In this document: piece by piece, positions 21,449 to 32,040 of the stretch
Layout: every line of letters begins with the position of its first letter
Numbering within the stretch: the stretch's first letter is position 1
Assembly (NCBI RefSeq): GCF_043290135.1
Contig: NC_134700.1
Span: 239,757,088-239,821,087, forward strand
DNA: 64,000 bases
Reading direction: 5' to 3'
Source: Rhipicephalus microplus
Lineage: Eukaryota; Arthropoda; Arachnida; Ixodida; Ixodidae
Position numbers and translations under genes: made by a program
The notes under the pieces: generated by a model
What the model was told of the DNA's origin: nothing
What the model saw: only the letters and a program-made list of their open reading frames with translations
The model's database searches: none

Positions 21449-23233
21449 ATGTTCCCGCAACTCTGCCCGCCAGTGCCGCCGTTCTAATCGACCTACCCCA
21501 AGGTATGGTTTATGCAGCTCGACGCCGTTCTTGCGGTGAATGGCATCACGGACCAGCTGCTGATGCACGCCATTCTTCTCGACGCCCTACCGGCAGAGTT
21601 GCGCCATCTCGCTGCCACTTCAAGCACCAGCCCGCAGCCTTACGATGCCCTCTGCACTGCGCTGCTCGCCCGCAGCGGCAACACATACCGTCCGCTTCCG
21701 TTTACCCGCACCAGGCAGGTTTCCCCGGCGTCGCAGAGGAAGGTACGAACCGGTCCGCAGCCCTCCATTGACCGCTACCTCGGTACCCCGGCTTCGACTA
21801 CTTCTACACCTGATCCGGTCGCAGAAACATCTACTCCTGCACCTGATCACGACCGCGAGGTAGAAGACTCCCCCACTGCGACTGACCTTCCCTCCGAGAG
21901 GTACATTCCCTCAGAGCCCCCGTGCAGAGCTTCATCACACGTACCTTCTACCTGCACGTTTTCCAAGAAAGCGACGGCACGCGACACCGTGGCCCTCGCC
22001 GTTTCCGCGACCACCAGCTCAGACGTCTCGGCCTCCTCTTCGCCGCAGCTGCTGGTCAGCTCCTCGACGGTGTCCCCTGCCGCTCCGCCACCTGCCACTG
22101 GTGCCAGCAATGGCCTGTCGGGTGCCTCGCCACATTCCACTCGCACCTACCCGGCCAGCAGCCGACCACACTCGGCGTCCCCGCTCCCCGCCCCTGTCCC
22201 TGTCTCTGTTTCGTGGTCTACGACGGGCCCCAGCGCCGTGCCTTCGCGGAGCGAGAGCCTGCCCTCAATGCTCGCCCGCAATGGCCTCACGTACCAACCA
22301 CTTCCAGGGGCCCGCGACTTTGGGGTTGTCACTGCGTCGCAACGTGGGCTACCAACCGTGGCCCCACCAGACTCCATGACGGCCACCTTGCCGCCCGCCT
22401 CGGAGCCTGGAACAGGTGACCTTTCACCCGTTATTGACCTCCCGACTTCCTCTCGTCTGGCCACTAGCGACGCGTGTCCCGCGTACGAACTGCCTACACC
22501 ATCTGTCGAGCCAAGTGAACTATCTACGACATCTGTCGAGCCAACTGAACTGTCTCCGACCCCTGTCGAGCCAACTGAAGTGCCTACGACATCTGTGGAG
22601 CCAACTCAACTGCCTACGACATCTGTTGAGCCAACTGAGCTGCCTACGACGTCTGACCAGCCAACTGAACTGTCTATGACGTCTGTCAAGTCAACCGACC
22701 TAACTACAACCACTGTGGAGCCAACTGAAAGCATGGAAACAAGCACTGCCACCAGTCCACCAGCGTCGAATACCTCGACAGTGACTGAGGCGACAACTGA
22801 ACCCGTCTTTCCTGCACAGCCTCCCATGACGCCATTTCCCGTGGTCCGCGTATTCGGCACGACGACGAACGAGTCGCAGCCGCTGCCTGCGGACGGCGTG
22901 TGTGACTACACCTTCTACGACGGCCTCTACGACACGGGCCCGTTTGACACGCTTTACAGCCCGCACTTTAGTGCACCAGTTGAGCACGTTCTCAGTCACG
23001 CGTCGCTTCACAGCGTCACTGAGTACGGCCTCTCTTTCGCCTACAGAAACGCATCACAAGTGGCGCGAGACCTCGAAATTCCAGAGGTGCTTTCCACGAT
23101 TGAAGACATCTGGGACCGAGCCATCCGCCATTACGGATTTCTTTCCATCGAGCGCTTACTTCTTCGTCCACTGCGCAACTCTCAGTGTCGCCCACCAGAG
23201 ACCCACTGGTTCCCGATGGTCACTACACGTTGA
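21449..23233 (+). pseudogene. gag: Gag-like / Thr-Ser-Pro-rich protein of the pol-less LTR element
   Basis: The first ATG after the primer site is at 21449, but codon 13 is TAA (21485-21487). The same frame then runs open for 573 codons from the ATG at 21512 to TGA. Just after the stop comes KVWFMQLDAVLAVNGITDQ, then LDALPAELRHLA and PYDALCTALLARSGN, which resemble the N-terminal Gag region of arthropod gypsy elements. A long Ser/Thr/Pro-rich middle follows and includes eight 10-residue repeats of the type TSVEPTELPT (22500-22737). The last 130 residues are more globular and have no CCHC knuckle. The segment LLARSGNTYRPLP (about 21662) recurs as MLARNGLTYQPLP (about 22268), an internal duplication. 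Whether the early TAA is real loss or the true start is 21512 is undecided. Confidence 0.75.
22500..22737 (+). repeat. 30-bp coding repeats (TSVEPTELPT type)
   Basis: Eight in-frame 30-bp units encode variants of (T/S)(S/P)VEPTE(L/V)(P/S)(T/M). The unit number and the in-frame length suggest the repeats are tolerated or selected as protein. Such Thr/Pro-rich tracts resemble mucin-type O-glycosylation sites, but the rest of the protein has no signal peptide I can see. Confidence 0.85.
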
Positions 23234-23351
23234 CAAACTGGACTTGCCAAAGGAACACTTTATGGACTGCCGTTCATGTACATAACATTTGTCGCCCTCT
23301 TTCTTTTTTTCATATGCGTTCAAATCGCGCAAAGCGCTAGGGGGGGAGCCC

Positions 23352-23582
23352 TGTAGTGTCATCATCACCATCATCATTTTTTCCATCACCGCGCCGCGTC
23401 TCTCGCGCAGCTGGCGCGAGCTTGAGCTGCGCGAGAATTAGAACGAGCTGACACGCCTGGCGTGGCGGACGCTGGTAGCCGACGTGGCTCCGCTTCAGGC
23501 CTGCAATAAAGTGGCGAGATCGGCACGGCCCCATCGGTCGCCTTCGACGTCATCTCACGTCTCCTCTTCTCTCGCCGCTACA
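23352..23582 (+). repeat. right LTR (231 bp)
   Basis: Same length and sequence as the left LTR except two substitutions. The polypurine stretch at about 23339-23348 lies directly before it, AATAAA is at 23505-23510, and the ACTT target duplication follows at 23583. Confidence 0.93.
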
Positions 23583-24769
23583 ACTTCATATGCATTGCTT
23601 CTGAAACGACCAATGCAATCTTCGTTATCATATAATTAGCTACATACCATATATCCAAAATCCTGTTGATAAATATATATGTTTTGGGGTAGTACTATAT
23701 AGTGCAGTTGTTTAGCTCATTTCCGTACACCTTATCATGTTGTGACAAAAATAGCAGAATAAGAATTAACGATAGTTTAAGTATATAAATATGCATCGGG
23801 AAAAATGGGAACTGTGTTTTACTAAATGATCGCTGAACACATTTTCGTTTCTGCTGCCATATACAATATGCTACGATTCAGCGTAGAACTTGATAAGTTA
23901 GTTAAAATTTTGCTTCCCTTTTTATGGCTGAGGATCACATCGTCTAAGTCAATTTGTAACGCAGTTATATTTGTGTTATATCTGCGGGTTAGAGACAGAC
24001 TGTAAGCAACGTCGTGGATAGTCTGATGACCTTCTCCCTCCCTTTTTTTACAAGTTCTCTTAACTCTCATCTTTTATCCCCCTTACCCCCTTCACCAGTA
24101 CAGGGTAGCCAGCCGGTCTGAGAACTGGCTAACCTCCCTGTCCTTCCTGTTTCATTCCTCCTATACTCCTCCTATACCATGATTGAGCAGCGACCAACTT
24201 CGGAGAGGTCACGAGAAGGGTTCTGATTCCGTGCCAAGGATGGGATCACCAGCCGGTAATTAGGTGACGGGATTAAAGGACCGTTCGGTTTTTGTTTGAA
24301 CAGTTTATGCTTTAAAAGTTGAAATGTCGAAGTTCAAACACGTGTTTCAATAATCAGAGCTGTAGGTTTTTGGAATAACAGAGGGCTGAGCTAGTTGCGA
24401 CGTATTCATTCTAAAATACAGCGCTTGCCAACAGGGACAGATGAAAGTGAGGACACTGGAGACGCTGTCCAACAACTGTGAAGTGGCACAATGGCGCCTT
24501 TACACGAAGTATTAAGTCTACCACGTACTGTCGAGTATATACTATCGTATCTACCATCACGTGCTCACACGAATAGATTTCGTAACTCAGCCGTGTACAA
24601 GCAATAGAAATTTATTTATTTCCTTTTTTCCTTCCTTCCTTTCTTTCTTCTTTCCTTCCTTCTTTTCTATCTTTCTTTATCTTTTTCTTTCTTTTTTGTC
24701 TTTTTGCCTGTCTGTCTTTTACTTCAGTGAAACATTTCGGTGGTTGTATTGTGAACTGCATTGTGAAAT
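23583..24769. other. unassigned, with a LINE-tail-like block and a pyrimidine tract
   Basis: At about 24060-24290 the plus strand (CCCTTACCCCCTTCACCAGT...AGGGTAGCCAGCCGG...CTAACCTCCCTG) resembles the 3' untranslated ends of arthropod LINEs, but no coding part is attached. A TTCC/TTTC pyrimidine tract covers about 24615-24715. Nothing else is recognisable. Confidence 0.35.
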
Positions 24770-24774
24770 GTAGA

Positions 24775-24990
24775 GCTAATTTTGTCAAATTCGCGTAAGC
24801 TTAAGGGAACTGATTTTTAGATACGCGAAGATTTTTCTATAAAAACGCGACAAGCTCACCGAAAGCTTCTGGAATACGCAAAGGCTCAACACAAACGCTG
24901 TTAGCTATCCGTTGATAAAATTCGCATTGACACTAGCACCTACATTTTCGATCACTCTAGCAACGTAGTTGTGCTGTCTACGAGATAGCT
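24775..24990 (+). pseudogene. CR1-like ORF1, C-terminal remnant
   Basis: One frame reads SNSRKLKGTDF, stop, IREDFSIKTRQAHRKLLEYAK, stop and KIRIDTSTYIFDHSSNVVV. This is the usual end of L1/CR1-type ORF1 RNA-binding proteins (a lysine/arginine-rich KTR..HRKLLEYAK segment). Two in-frame stops (near 24817 and 24900) and the missing N-terminus show it is dead. Confidence 0.6.
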
Positions 24991-25039
24991 AGAGGCTAAC
25001 ACGAGCACGCGTAAGCAGAGTCACTTTAAATCGCCATCT

Positions 25040-27731
25040 TTATCTGTGTTTTTTACTAATATTCGAAGCCTACTTCCCAAGAGGGATGAGTTGTGTTCTT
25101 ACTTAGATGATAGTGATGCCGACATATTAATACTCACGGAGACTTGGCTCTATCCTGACGTAACCAATATGAAATTGTTCCCAGATAAAGACAACTATAA
25201 CATATAACAATATGACCGTGTCGATAAATGAAGAGGAGGCGTCTTAATAGCAGTAAAAAAGACAGTGTCATCAGTTCCCCTTGATACTAATCCCTCTACA
25301 GAGATAACTTGGACAGCATGCGTTACAACTTATGCAAAAATACTTATAGGAGCATGTTATCGTCCACCGGATGTCCAATCCTCTTTCCCCAAAGATCTGC
25401 GTGACAACATAGAACGAGCTACGCAACTCTATTCACCTGACCTTATATACCTTTTTGGCGATGTCAACTACCCGCTCATTGATTGGTCTACCATGACTAC
25501 CACATGTCACGCCTCATCGAATTTTCTGGAAGTAACCCTCGACTACAACCTATCACAAGTTGTTCACCAATGTACCCGTGGTACTAACATATTTGACCTT
25601 GTTTTCACTAATGCACTAGACACCACTGGAGCGCTTTCTTACATGAAAGAATTTAGCAACCACAATCTCCTTAACTTCCAAATCAACCTACCTGTAACTT
25701 TTACAGGCTCACTGAGAAAAACAATCCGGGATTATAACCGTGCTAATTTTCATCAATTCAAGACGGAGCTAGAAGATTTTTATCAGGGACTTTTTTGCCG
25801 TCGTTTGCCTCACGAACCGTGAACGAAAACTGCATTCTTTTCAAAGAAAAAAAATATTACATTTAGTTGACCAGCTTCTGCCGCTGATCTCTACATCCAA
25901 CGAAAAAACTAACCCTTGATTCACTAAACATCTTCGAACAATACAAAATAAAGAGAAACGTTTCTATGATACCGCAAAACGCATTGGTTCTGTGTCCTAC
26001 TGGGATAAATACAAGGTCTGCTTACAAGGATATTGTAAAGCCTTAGACACAGCTAAGAAGAAATATTATTCGCAGGGCTTGCCGTCACTTCTCAAAAATA
26101 ACCCTCAAAAGTTCTGGCAAATAATTTCACCCTACAACAACTCTCCTAATCAGATTACAATACACGATAATGAACTAATGCCGCTCTCTGATGAAGCTTC
26201 CACTATTGCTTTCAATGAATACTTTGCCTCTGTTTTTACACAGGAAGATTGTTTCAATGTGCCATTTGTTCCAGATCACCCTTTCGCTTTAATGGCCCCA
26301 ATCAGTGTCACTGCCGAAGGTATAGCCCAACTCATCACGAATCTTAAGGTTTCTACTTCATTAGGCATTGATAACATTAACTTTAAAATACCTAAGAACA
26401 CCACAGATATTTTCAGCCGCTTCCTCTGTCTCCTATTTAACCAGTCTCTATCATCAGGTGAGCTTCCCAAGGATTGGAAGATTGTTAAGGTGATTCCCGT
26501 ATTTAAGTCTGATGACAGGCACTCGCCCTGTAATTATCCACCCATTTCACTTACATGCATATTCTGCAAACTACTTGAGCATATCGTGGCTTCTCGTATC
26601 TACGATCACCTTGAATCAAACAACTTCTTCTTCTCTAATCAGCATGGCTTTAGAAAAGGCTACTCATGTGACACCAAGTTATTTGAATTCACGACTGACC
26701 TTCACTTTACTATGAACACTAACAAACAAACCGATGGCCTCTTCCTTGATTTCGCCAAGGCATTCGATACTGTCCCTCATTGCTGTTTAATCTCTAAATT
26801 GACTGCACTCCGTATTGTTTCATTAATCGCGTCTTGGCTCCGAAGCTTCCTCTCTTCGCGTGAGCAACTTACGGTGATCAACGACATTTCATCTAACCTT
26901 TGCGACGTCACATTCGGTGTTCCCCAAGGCAGTGTAATAGGTCCGTTACTTTTTCTAATACACATTAATGATTTGTCCGATAAACTTTCAACCACAGTTA
27001 GGTTGTTCGCCGACGATTGCGTCATATACAGCAACAATAAATGTTGTAGTGATCATTCCGCTCTTCAAAATGACCTTGACCTAACCTTCCGGTGGTGCGA
27101 AACTTGGCAGATGTCCCGTAACGCCTCTAAATGCAAGTTAATCTCGTTCACCCGAAAGCATACGGATTCAGCATTTCACTATAAGATTAATTACGCCATT
27201 GTTTCAGCTACACCGTCTTACAAATATTTAGGCGTTCACCTTACATCGGATCTATCCTGGACTACGCATACAGAAGCTGTCTCATCGAAAGCCTCTCAAT
27301 CTCTCGGATATCTCCGCAAAAACTTGCGCAACGCTTCTTCTAACGTACGCGCATTATCATATATTACTTATGTTCGTCCACAGCTAGAGTATGCATCATC
27401 CACATGGTCACAATATCAAGATTACCTGGTACGTATGTTGGAGGCCACCCAGAATAGGGCAGCAAGATTCATCTCTGGAAACTACGACTATCATTCAAGC
27501 ATCACCCTAATAAAACAAGACCTTGCATTTAAATTACTGCAAATATGCCGCAACATTGCTCTTTTATGTCTGTTTCATAGGTACATTTATAGTAACGAAA
27601 TTCACTGCTTGCCACTTTATTCTCCAGCGCGCACTTCCCGGCGCATTCACAATGCACGTAGTTTCATGCGCATTCATGGTCACATGCAGGCATATAACTT
27701 ATCATCACTACCTCGAGCCATTGCATATTGA
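25040..27731 (+). pseudogene. CR1-like ORF2: endonuclease plus nearly intact reverse transcriptase
   Basis: The endonuclease begins at about 25045 with VFFTNIRSLLPKRDEL and has LTETWL, two stops near 25206-25230, then GACYRPPDVQ, LFGDVNYPLIDW and SNHNLL (where SDH is usual). After a break at about 25820-25920 the RT runs open from about 25920 to 27731. It shows NYPPISLTCI, HGFRKGYSC, FLDFAKAFDTV, FGVPQGSVIGPLLFL, LFADDCVIYS and YKYLGVHL, and a C-terminal CR1 thumb. The canonical FADD is present. The stretch beginning at 25992 starts with GTG rather than ATG, so it is a fragment of a longer ORF. Confidence 0.87.
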
Positions 27732-28131
27732 AACGCTTTTCCGGATCATGTTGTATCTATTTGCAACCGTGAAACGTTTCGTGATAACCGGATTTCGTTG
27801 CACTCCAATATTGTATAACGCTGTTGCACTTTGATTATTTGTATATATATATATATATATTTTCGTCTGCTTTTCTCCTTTATTGTTCTTTTGTTTGTAT
27901 ACTGATGCCCCCTTACTGAATACCCTTCAGTTGGCCTGTAAGGTATTTTGAATGAATAAATAAATAGGAGATGCTCACGATCCTTCTTTCTCAATTTTTT
28001 TTTATTTCCTGAACACTTTGCGCCACTCTGCATTATGTACGTAATCAATCTCCATAGGTGTGTTATCCTGCAACTTACATTCAGCGTTGGCGTCCTTCTC
28101 CAAAATTTGAAGCAGCAATTTTCTGACATTA

Positions 28132-28315
28132 CGCGGGTTCGAATCCCGGCTGCAGCGGCTGCATTTCCGATGGAGGCGGAAATGTCGAGGCCCGTGTGCT
28201 CAGATTTGGGTGCACGTTAAAGAACCCCAGGTGGTCAAAATTTCTGGAGCCCTCCACTACGGCGTCTCTCATAATCATATGGTGGTTTTGGGACGTTAAA
28301 CCCCACAAATCAATC
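28132..28315 (+). mobile_element. Ruka SINE, 5'-truncated, with 15-bp target duplication
   Basis: The perfect 15-mer AATTTTCTGACATTA occurs at 28117-28131 and again at 28316-28330. Between them the copy starts at CGCGGGTTCGAATCCCGG, a tRNA B-box (GGTTCGAATCC), and runs through the Ruka body to CACAAATCAATC. The A-box part is missing, so the copy was truncated at insertion and the duplication proves this is a complete event. Confidence 0.93.
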
Positions 28316-28330
28316 AATTTTCTGACATTA

Positions 28331-30720
28331 GAAGTAGAGGTAAAACAGGGTCGAACTTTTGTGCAAGAAGCATTGTGACCTTTCAATTTCCAAAACACTA
28401 CACTTAAAAACATACCAAACCTTCCATGTTGGAAAAATCGAAGCAATGCAACCTCTTTGAGAGGCATATTGTTCCTAATAGGGAGGACGACGACCTCCAC
28501 CAGCATGGGTTCTCCTGTGCTGCTAAGTGAATGATGGTGTTGGAGAAAGTCATACGAAGGTTAGCTATACATTGCTTCATCATATGAAGGGTTTTCTAAG
28601 GTCACTCATAAAACTAAGTCGTTACGGCACTGAAAGCGATACCACTTTGGTAGCGAAACCCCGAAGCGTGTGTCATGTTTCGTTTGAGGCACGTGGAACA
28701 GACGCCACTGATCGCCTAGCGACAACGGGGGCGATCACCTCACTTCTCAATGTTCAGTGGAAAAATGACGTGGCGGTCTGTGCATCAATTCAGAACGAAA
28801 GAAAGAATCCAAGAAAAAAAGGAAAGAAAGAAAGTGGCCGGTGCTGTATAGACAGCGACAAGCAAGCCTACGTTGTTTAGACGAAAAGAAATACTGATGG
28901 TTCCTATAAACGGGAACCTTAAGGCAGTCTATAGCTGAGGAACAGACAAAAGGCAGACGTATAAATATTTAAAAGATAAATATTACCATTGTTCACTGCG
29001 CCGACCCCGTTTGACGCGACATAGCTCGGTTTCGCCTGCTTTAGAAATAATTGAGATAATTTAATAGAAGAGGTTTGACATTGAAGCAAGCACGCAAACG
29101 ACGAAGGCGGGAAGGAAAGTTCAACATGTCACATTTCGCGAATGAAAAAGGGAAGAGGCACGTATTGAGGATTTCGAGACTTTATCGTGCAAGGGTGGCA
29201 GGTTTTTTGCTTTATATGGATGTAAAAAGTAAGTAACAAATGAAAATGGTGATTCCCCAGTAATGAAAACGGTAAGAAATTTATGGATGGAAGAATAGTT
29301 ATCATTGGTTTTTGTTGGGTATTCAGCATGTCGTTTAAATTCAAGATAATTTTTTAAAACGTTTGTACACCTAGGCTAGAATGTGTGTATTAACCTTGAA
29401 AAAAAAAGCCTCATTGAGTGAATTGGTTCTTATGATGGTTTAGCTTCGCACGTACTCTAACATGTCGTTAAGGCTTCGCCTGAAAAAGTTAACTGTACTT
29501 TATTTTGCAGCTGCTCTCTGAGTAATCTGTTCTTTATAATTTTTTTTATTTTAGGTCGGACGTATTGCGTCTCGCTCTCTCTGAAGCTCAGCCGTTTGCT
29601 TACAACCATGACACATTAGCACTTGAAATTACCCGTACCGGTTTTATGATATAGACCTCTACGATCCTATTTTTACCCACCAAAACATTAACCCCACCAC
29701 CATTCCGTGACACTCAAAAACACGCAGCAATTACACGTGTCAAAGGAAGAGCTAGGGCATAGATATTTTTTGCTTTTGCGTTACCCTAGTTAGCAATGGA
29801 AGCCAATTCTGGAAGCCAGTGCAGTCGCTTCTACTTTCCCCGCTAGAGAAGTTTCGAGCATCCGGTAATTTGATGCGAGCGCAACCAAAGCTAGAAATCA
29901 TTACGAGGTGCTGGTGGTGGCAGCATGCGATCGATGAAATAGACCAACCAATCACGCAGATGTGCTTGCGAGACTAGTGAAGGCAGCAATGAAGTCATAT
30001 GCAACACACGCCACCAGGGATTTCAGTGAAGTGTGTGTTCTCGGCTGCGCTTGACAATACGTTCTTTTTTTTCTTTGTTATATGTTCTCAATTGTTCTAC
30101 GGGAATTTTCATATTTACTAAGTGAAAAAAAAAACCTTGCTAGTGGTTCGGTAATAACGTACAGCGGGGTCTTTCAAATGACTATGTTGTTTTGTTTCTT
30201 CGCATTCAATTACGCTGCACAAAATACACTCACGAGTATTCACTAATAGAAATTTCTGATTGGTTAGCACCGTTCTACTACACGCCAAATATTCAGAACG
30301 TGAGACACTTCCGATGCCAAACATAATACATAATAGTTCATTGACTAATCTGGTCTCGTAAAGCGGCACATATATCAGTCCTCCCGGCAGCGTCACGACA
30401 ATGGCCAGCACTGACTGGCTATTGTCGTGCTGACAACAGCTAGCATGATGGGTGGTTAAACTAAATAGAGCTACAGTTTAAGATGTAACGATTTCGGCAA
30501 ATCACACACCTTGCGAGAATAAGTTTCATAGGAACAATTTAGCTCTCTATGCAGCGTTTGTTGGCCTTGAGAAAAGCGTTACGACGTGGACCGACGTGTT
30601 TTTGTGAGCGTAGCAGTACATTGTCAATATACCAGGAACACTGGTAATTCACGAATAAATTATGGTGGTACGTAATATCAGCACTCACGTGAAAGCAAAT
30701 GCGTCAGTACTATCAAAACG
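28331..30720. other. unassigned sequence
   Basis: No domain-bearing frame, SINE or LINE was found. Open frames of 60-125 codons on both strands overlap each other and show nothing recognisable. The last bases (30721 onward) are the target duplication of the next SINE. Confidence 0.4.
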
Positions 30721-30731
30721 AAGTGCACGTT

Positions 30732-30968
30732 GCCCCGCCGCGGTGGTCTAGTGGCTAAGGTACTCGGCTGCTGACCCGCAGGTCGCGGGTTCAAATCCCG
30801 GCTGAAGCGGCTGCATTTCCGATGGAGGCGGAAATGTTGTAGACCCGTGTGCTCAGATTTGGATGCACGTTAAAGAACCCCAGGTGGTCAAAATTTCCGG
30901 AGCCCTCCTTTACGGCGTCTCTCATAATCATATGGTGGTTTTGGGACGTTAAACCCCACATATCAATC
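30732..30968 (+). mobile_element. complete Ruka-type tRNA-derived SINE (237 bp)
   Basis: The 11-mer AAGTGCACGTT at 30721-30731 recurs at 30969-30979 as a target duplication. The head (GCCGCGGTGGTCTAGTGGCTAAGG) supplies an A-box and CGCGGGTTCAAATCCCGGC a B-box, the internal RNA polymerase III promoter of a tRNA. The body continues with GATGGAGGCGGAAATG, TGCACGTTAAAGAACCCCAG, CTCATAATCATATGGTGG and GGGACGTTAAACCCCAC, and ends ATATCAATC. Ruka is described from ticks. Mobilisation would need a LINE in trans; which one cannot be told from the tail alone. Confidence 0.93.
30735..30801 (+). promoter_or_regulatory. internal pol III promoter (A and B boxes) of Ruka
   Basis: TGGTCTAGTGG (about 30744-30754) fits the A-box TRGYNNARNGG and GGTTCAAATCC (about 30788-30798) fits the B-box GGTTCRANNCC, with tRNA-like spacing of about 34 bp. 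Confidence 0.8.
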
Positions 30969-30979
30969 AAGTGCACGTT

Positions 30980-31684
30980 ACGGTGAATGTCCCACGCAAC
31001 CTTCATTGGCGTGTTTCGTTAGCAGCCTTTGAATACAGCTAGCTGAATCAGAGAAATACAAATGAAAGTGTATTAGACTGCTGTAATAAGGAAGCCAATG
31101 CTGGAACTACAATAGGCGTTATCAAATTTTGACACCTGTATCACAAGAGTCTATGTGTAATATTTATTGCACTGAAATTAAGCTAGATAGGAAGCATTGC
31201 AGCTGTGATTGACGTTGCATCAAACTTACTCCTGCAGGGTATTTCTCCGAAGTAGTTTCCAGGCCTGGCATGATTCCGTGGTAGAAAATACCTGGCTCCA
31301 GAACAGAATGTAGGAATTTGATTACTGCTGGGACCTTGACATTTATTCTTTGCGTTTGTCTGGTCAACGCTGCCGATACAAGTATTTTTAGCGTTCTTGT
31401 AAGTGAATAACCAATGCCTGGTTTCACCGTTTCTGGGTAGATATAATAGGTGAACCCTTTGTGGCACATACCCGCATACCGTGGCCTGTGATATGCGACT
31501 ATGTGCCCCACGCATCTGGAGTAAAGCGTTTCATGACGTACACGACAATAAATTCACAATATTCATGTCGTGACGAGAGAGTCATATTAACCAAGCCCCT
31601 TTACCCTTCTAAGCTACTTTTGGGTGTTAAGAAGGCAATTTTAAGAGCACCCAGATGTAAGCGGGAAGACATAGAGGCATACAG
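30980..31684. other. unassigned sequence
   Basis: No gene recognised. Minus-strand frames of about 110 codons at 31164-31515 overlap each other in two registers and show no domain. Confidence 0.4.
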
Positions 31685-31687
31685 ATG

Positions 31688-31746
<59 letters not shown>

Positions 31747-31751
31747 CGATC

Positions 31752-31843
<92 letters not shown>
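31685..31843. repeat. (GATA)n microsatellite
   Basis: About 39 GATA units with one GATC interruption near 31745. Frames of Ile-Tyr-Leu-Ser across it are artefacts. Confidence 0.98.
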
Positions 31844-31846
<3 letters not shown>

Positions 31847-31894
31847 TGGCACCAGCTGTGTCTGCATTATTAATTTATTTTATTTTCGCATTCA

Positions 31895-32040
31895 TTGATT
31901 GACTGGTATGTGGGGTTTAACTTCCCGAAACCACCATATGATTATGAGAGACGCCGTAGTAAAGGACTGCGGAAACTTTGATCACCTGGGATTCTTTAAC
32001 GTGAACTGAAATCTAAGCTTACGGGCCTACACTTTCCCGC
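31895..32040 (-). mobile_element. Ruka-type SINE fragment, diverged
   Basis: The minus strand matches the 3' two thirds of Ruka: GTTCACGTTAAAGAATCCCAGG, CTCATAATCATATGGTGG and AAGTTAAACCCCACATACCAGTC, then ATCAA. The tRNA head is missing or lost by divergence beyond 32040. Confidence 0.8.

Larger units (their letters stand above)
21174..23582 (+). mobile_element. complete non-autonomous LTR element (gag-like ORF, no pol), 2409 bp
   Basis: Two 231-bp LTRs, both TGTAGTG...CTACA, flank the unit. They differ at only two positions I can find (21245 and the matching base of 23538), about 0.9%. ACTT at 21170-21173 and again at 23583-23586 is a 4-bp target duplication. TTGGTGACC directly follows the left LTR as a primer-binding-type sequence, and TAGGGGGGGAG precedes the right LTR as a polypurine tract. 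Between them is a single ORF region with no protease, RT, RNase H or integrase. The element must depend on enzymes supplied in trans and looks recently inserted. Confidence 0.92.
24770..27966 (+). mobile_element. CR1-like LINE, second copy, 5'-truncated
   Basis: The plus strand holds the last part of ORF1, then ORF2 endonuclease and RT, a short 3' UTR and an AATAAATAAATA tail ending about 27966. The sequence before the tail (GGCCTGTAAGGTATTTTGAAT) resembles the tail of the copy at 61 kb (TTAAGGTATTTAAAT), so these two belong to the same or sister families. Truncation inside ORF1 near 24770 is inferred from where the ORF1 match starts. Confidence 0.85.

Noticed and set aside
21847..22860. Long minus-strand frames opposite the gag-like ORF
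   Set aside because: Shadow frames of a GC-rich, stop-poor coding region; no domains.
31601..31867. Ile-Tyr-Leu-Ser repeat protein, also at 49151-49432 and 63553-63974
   Set aside because: Translation of GATA microsatellites.
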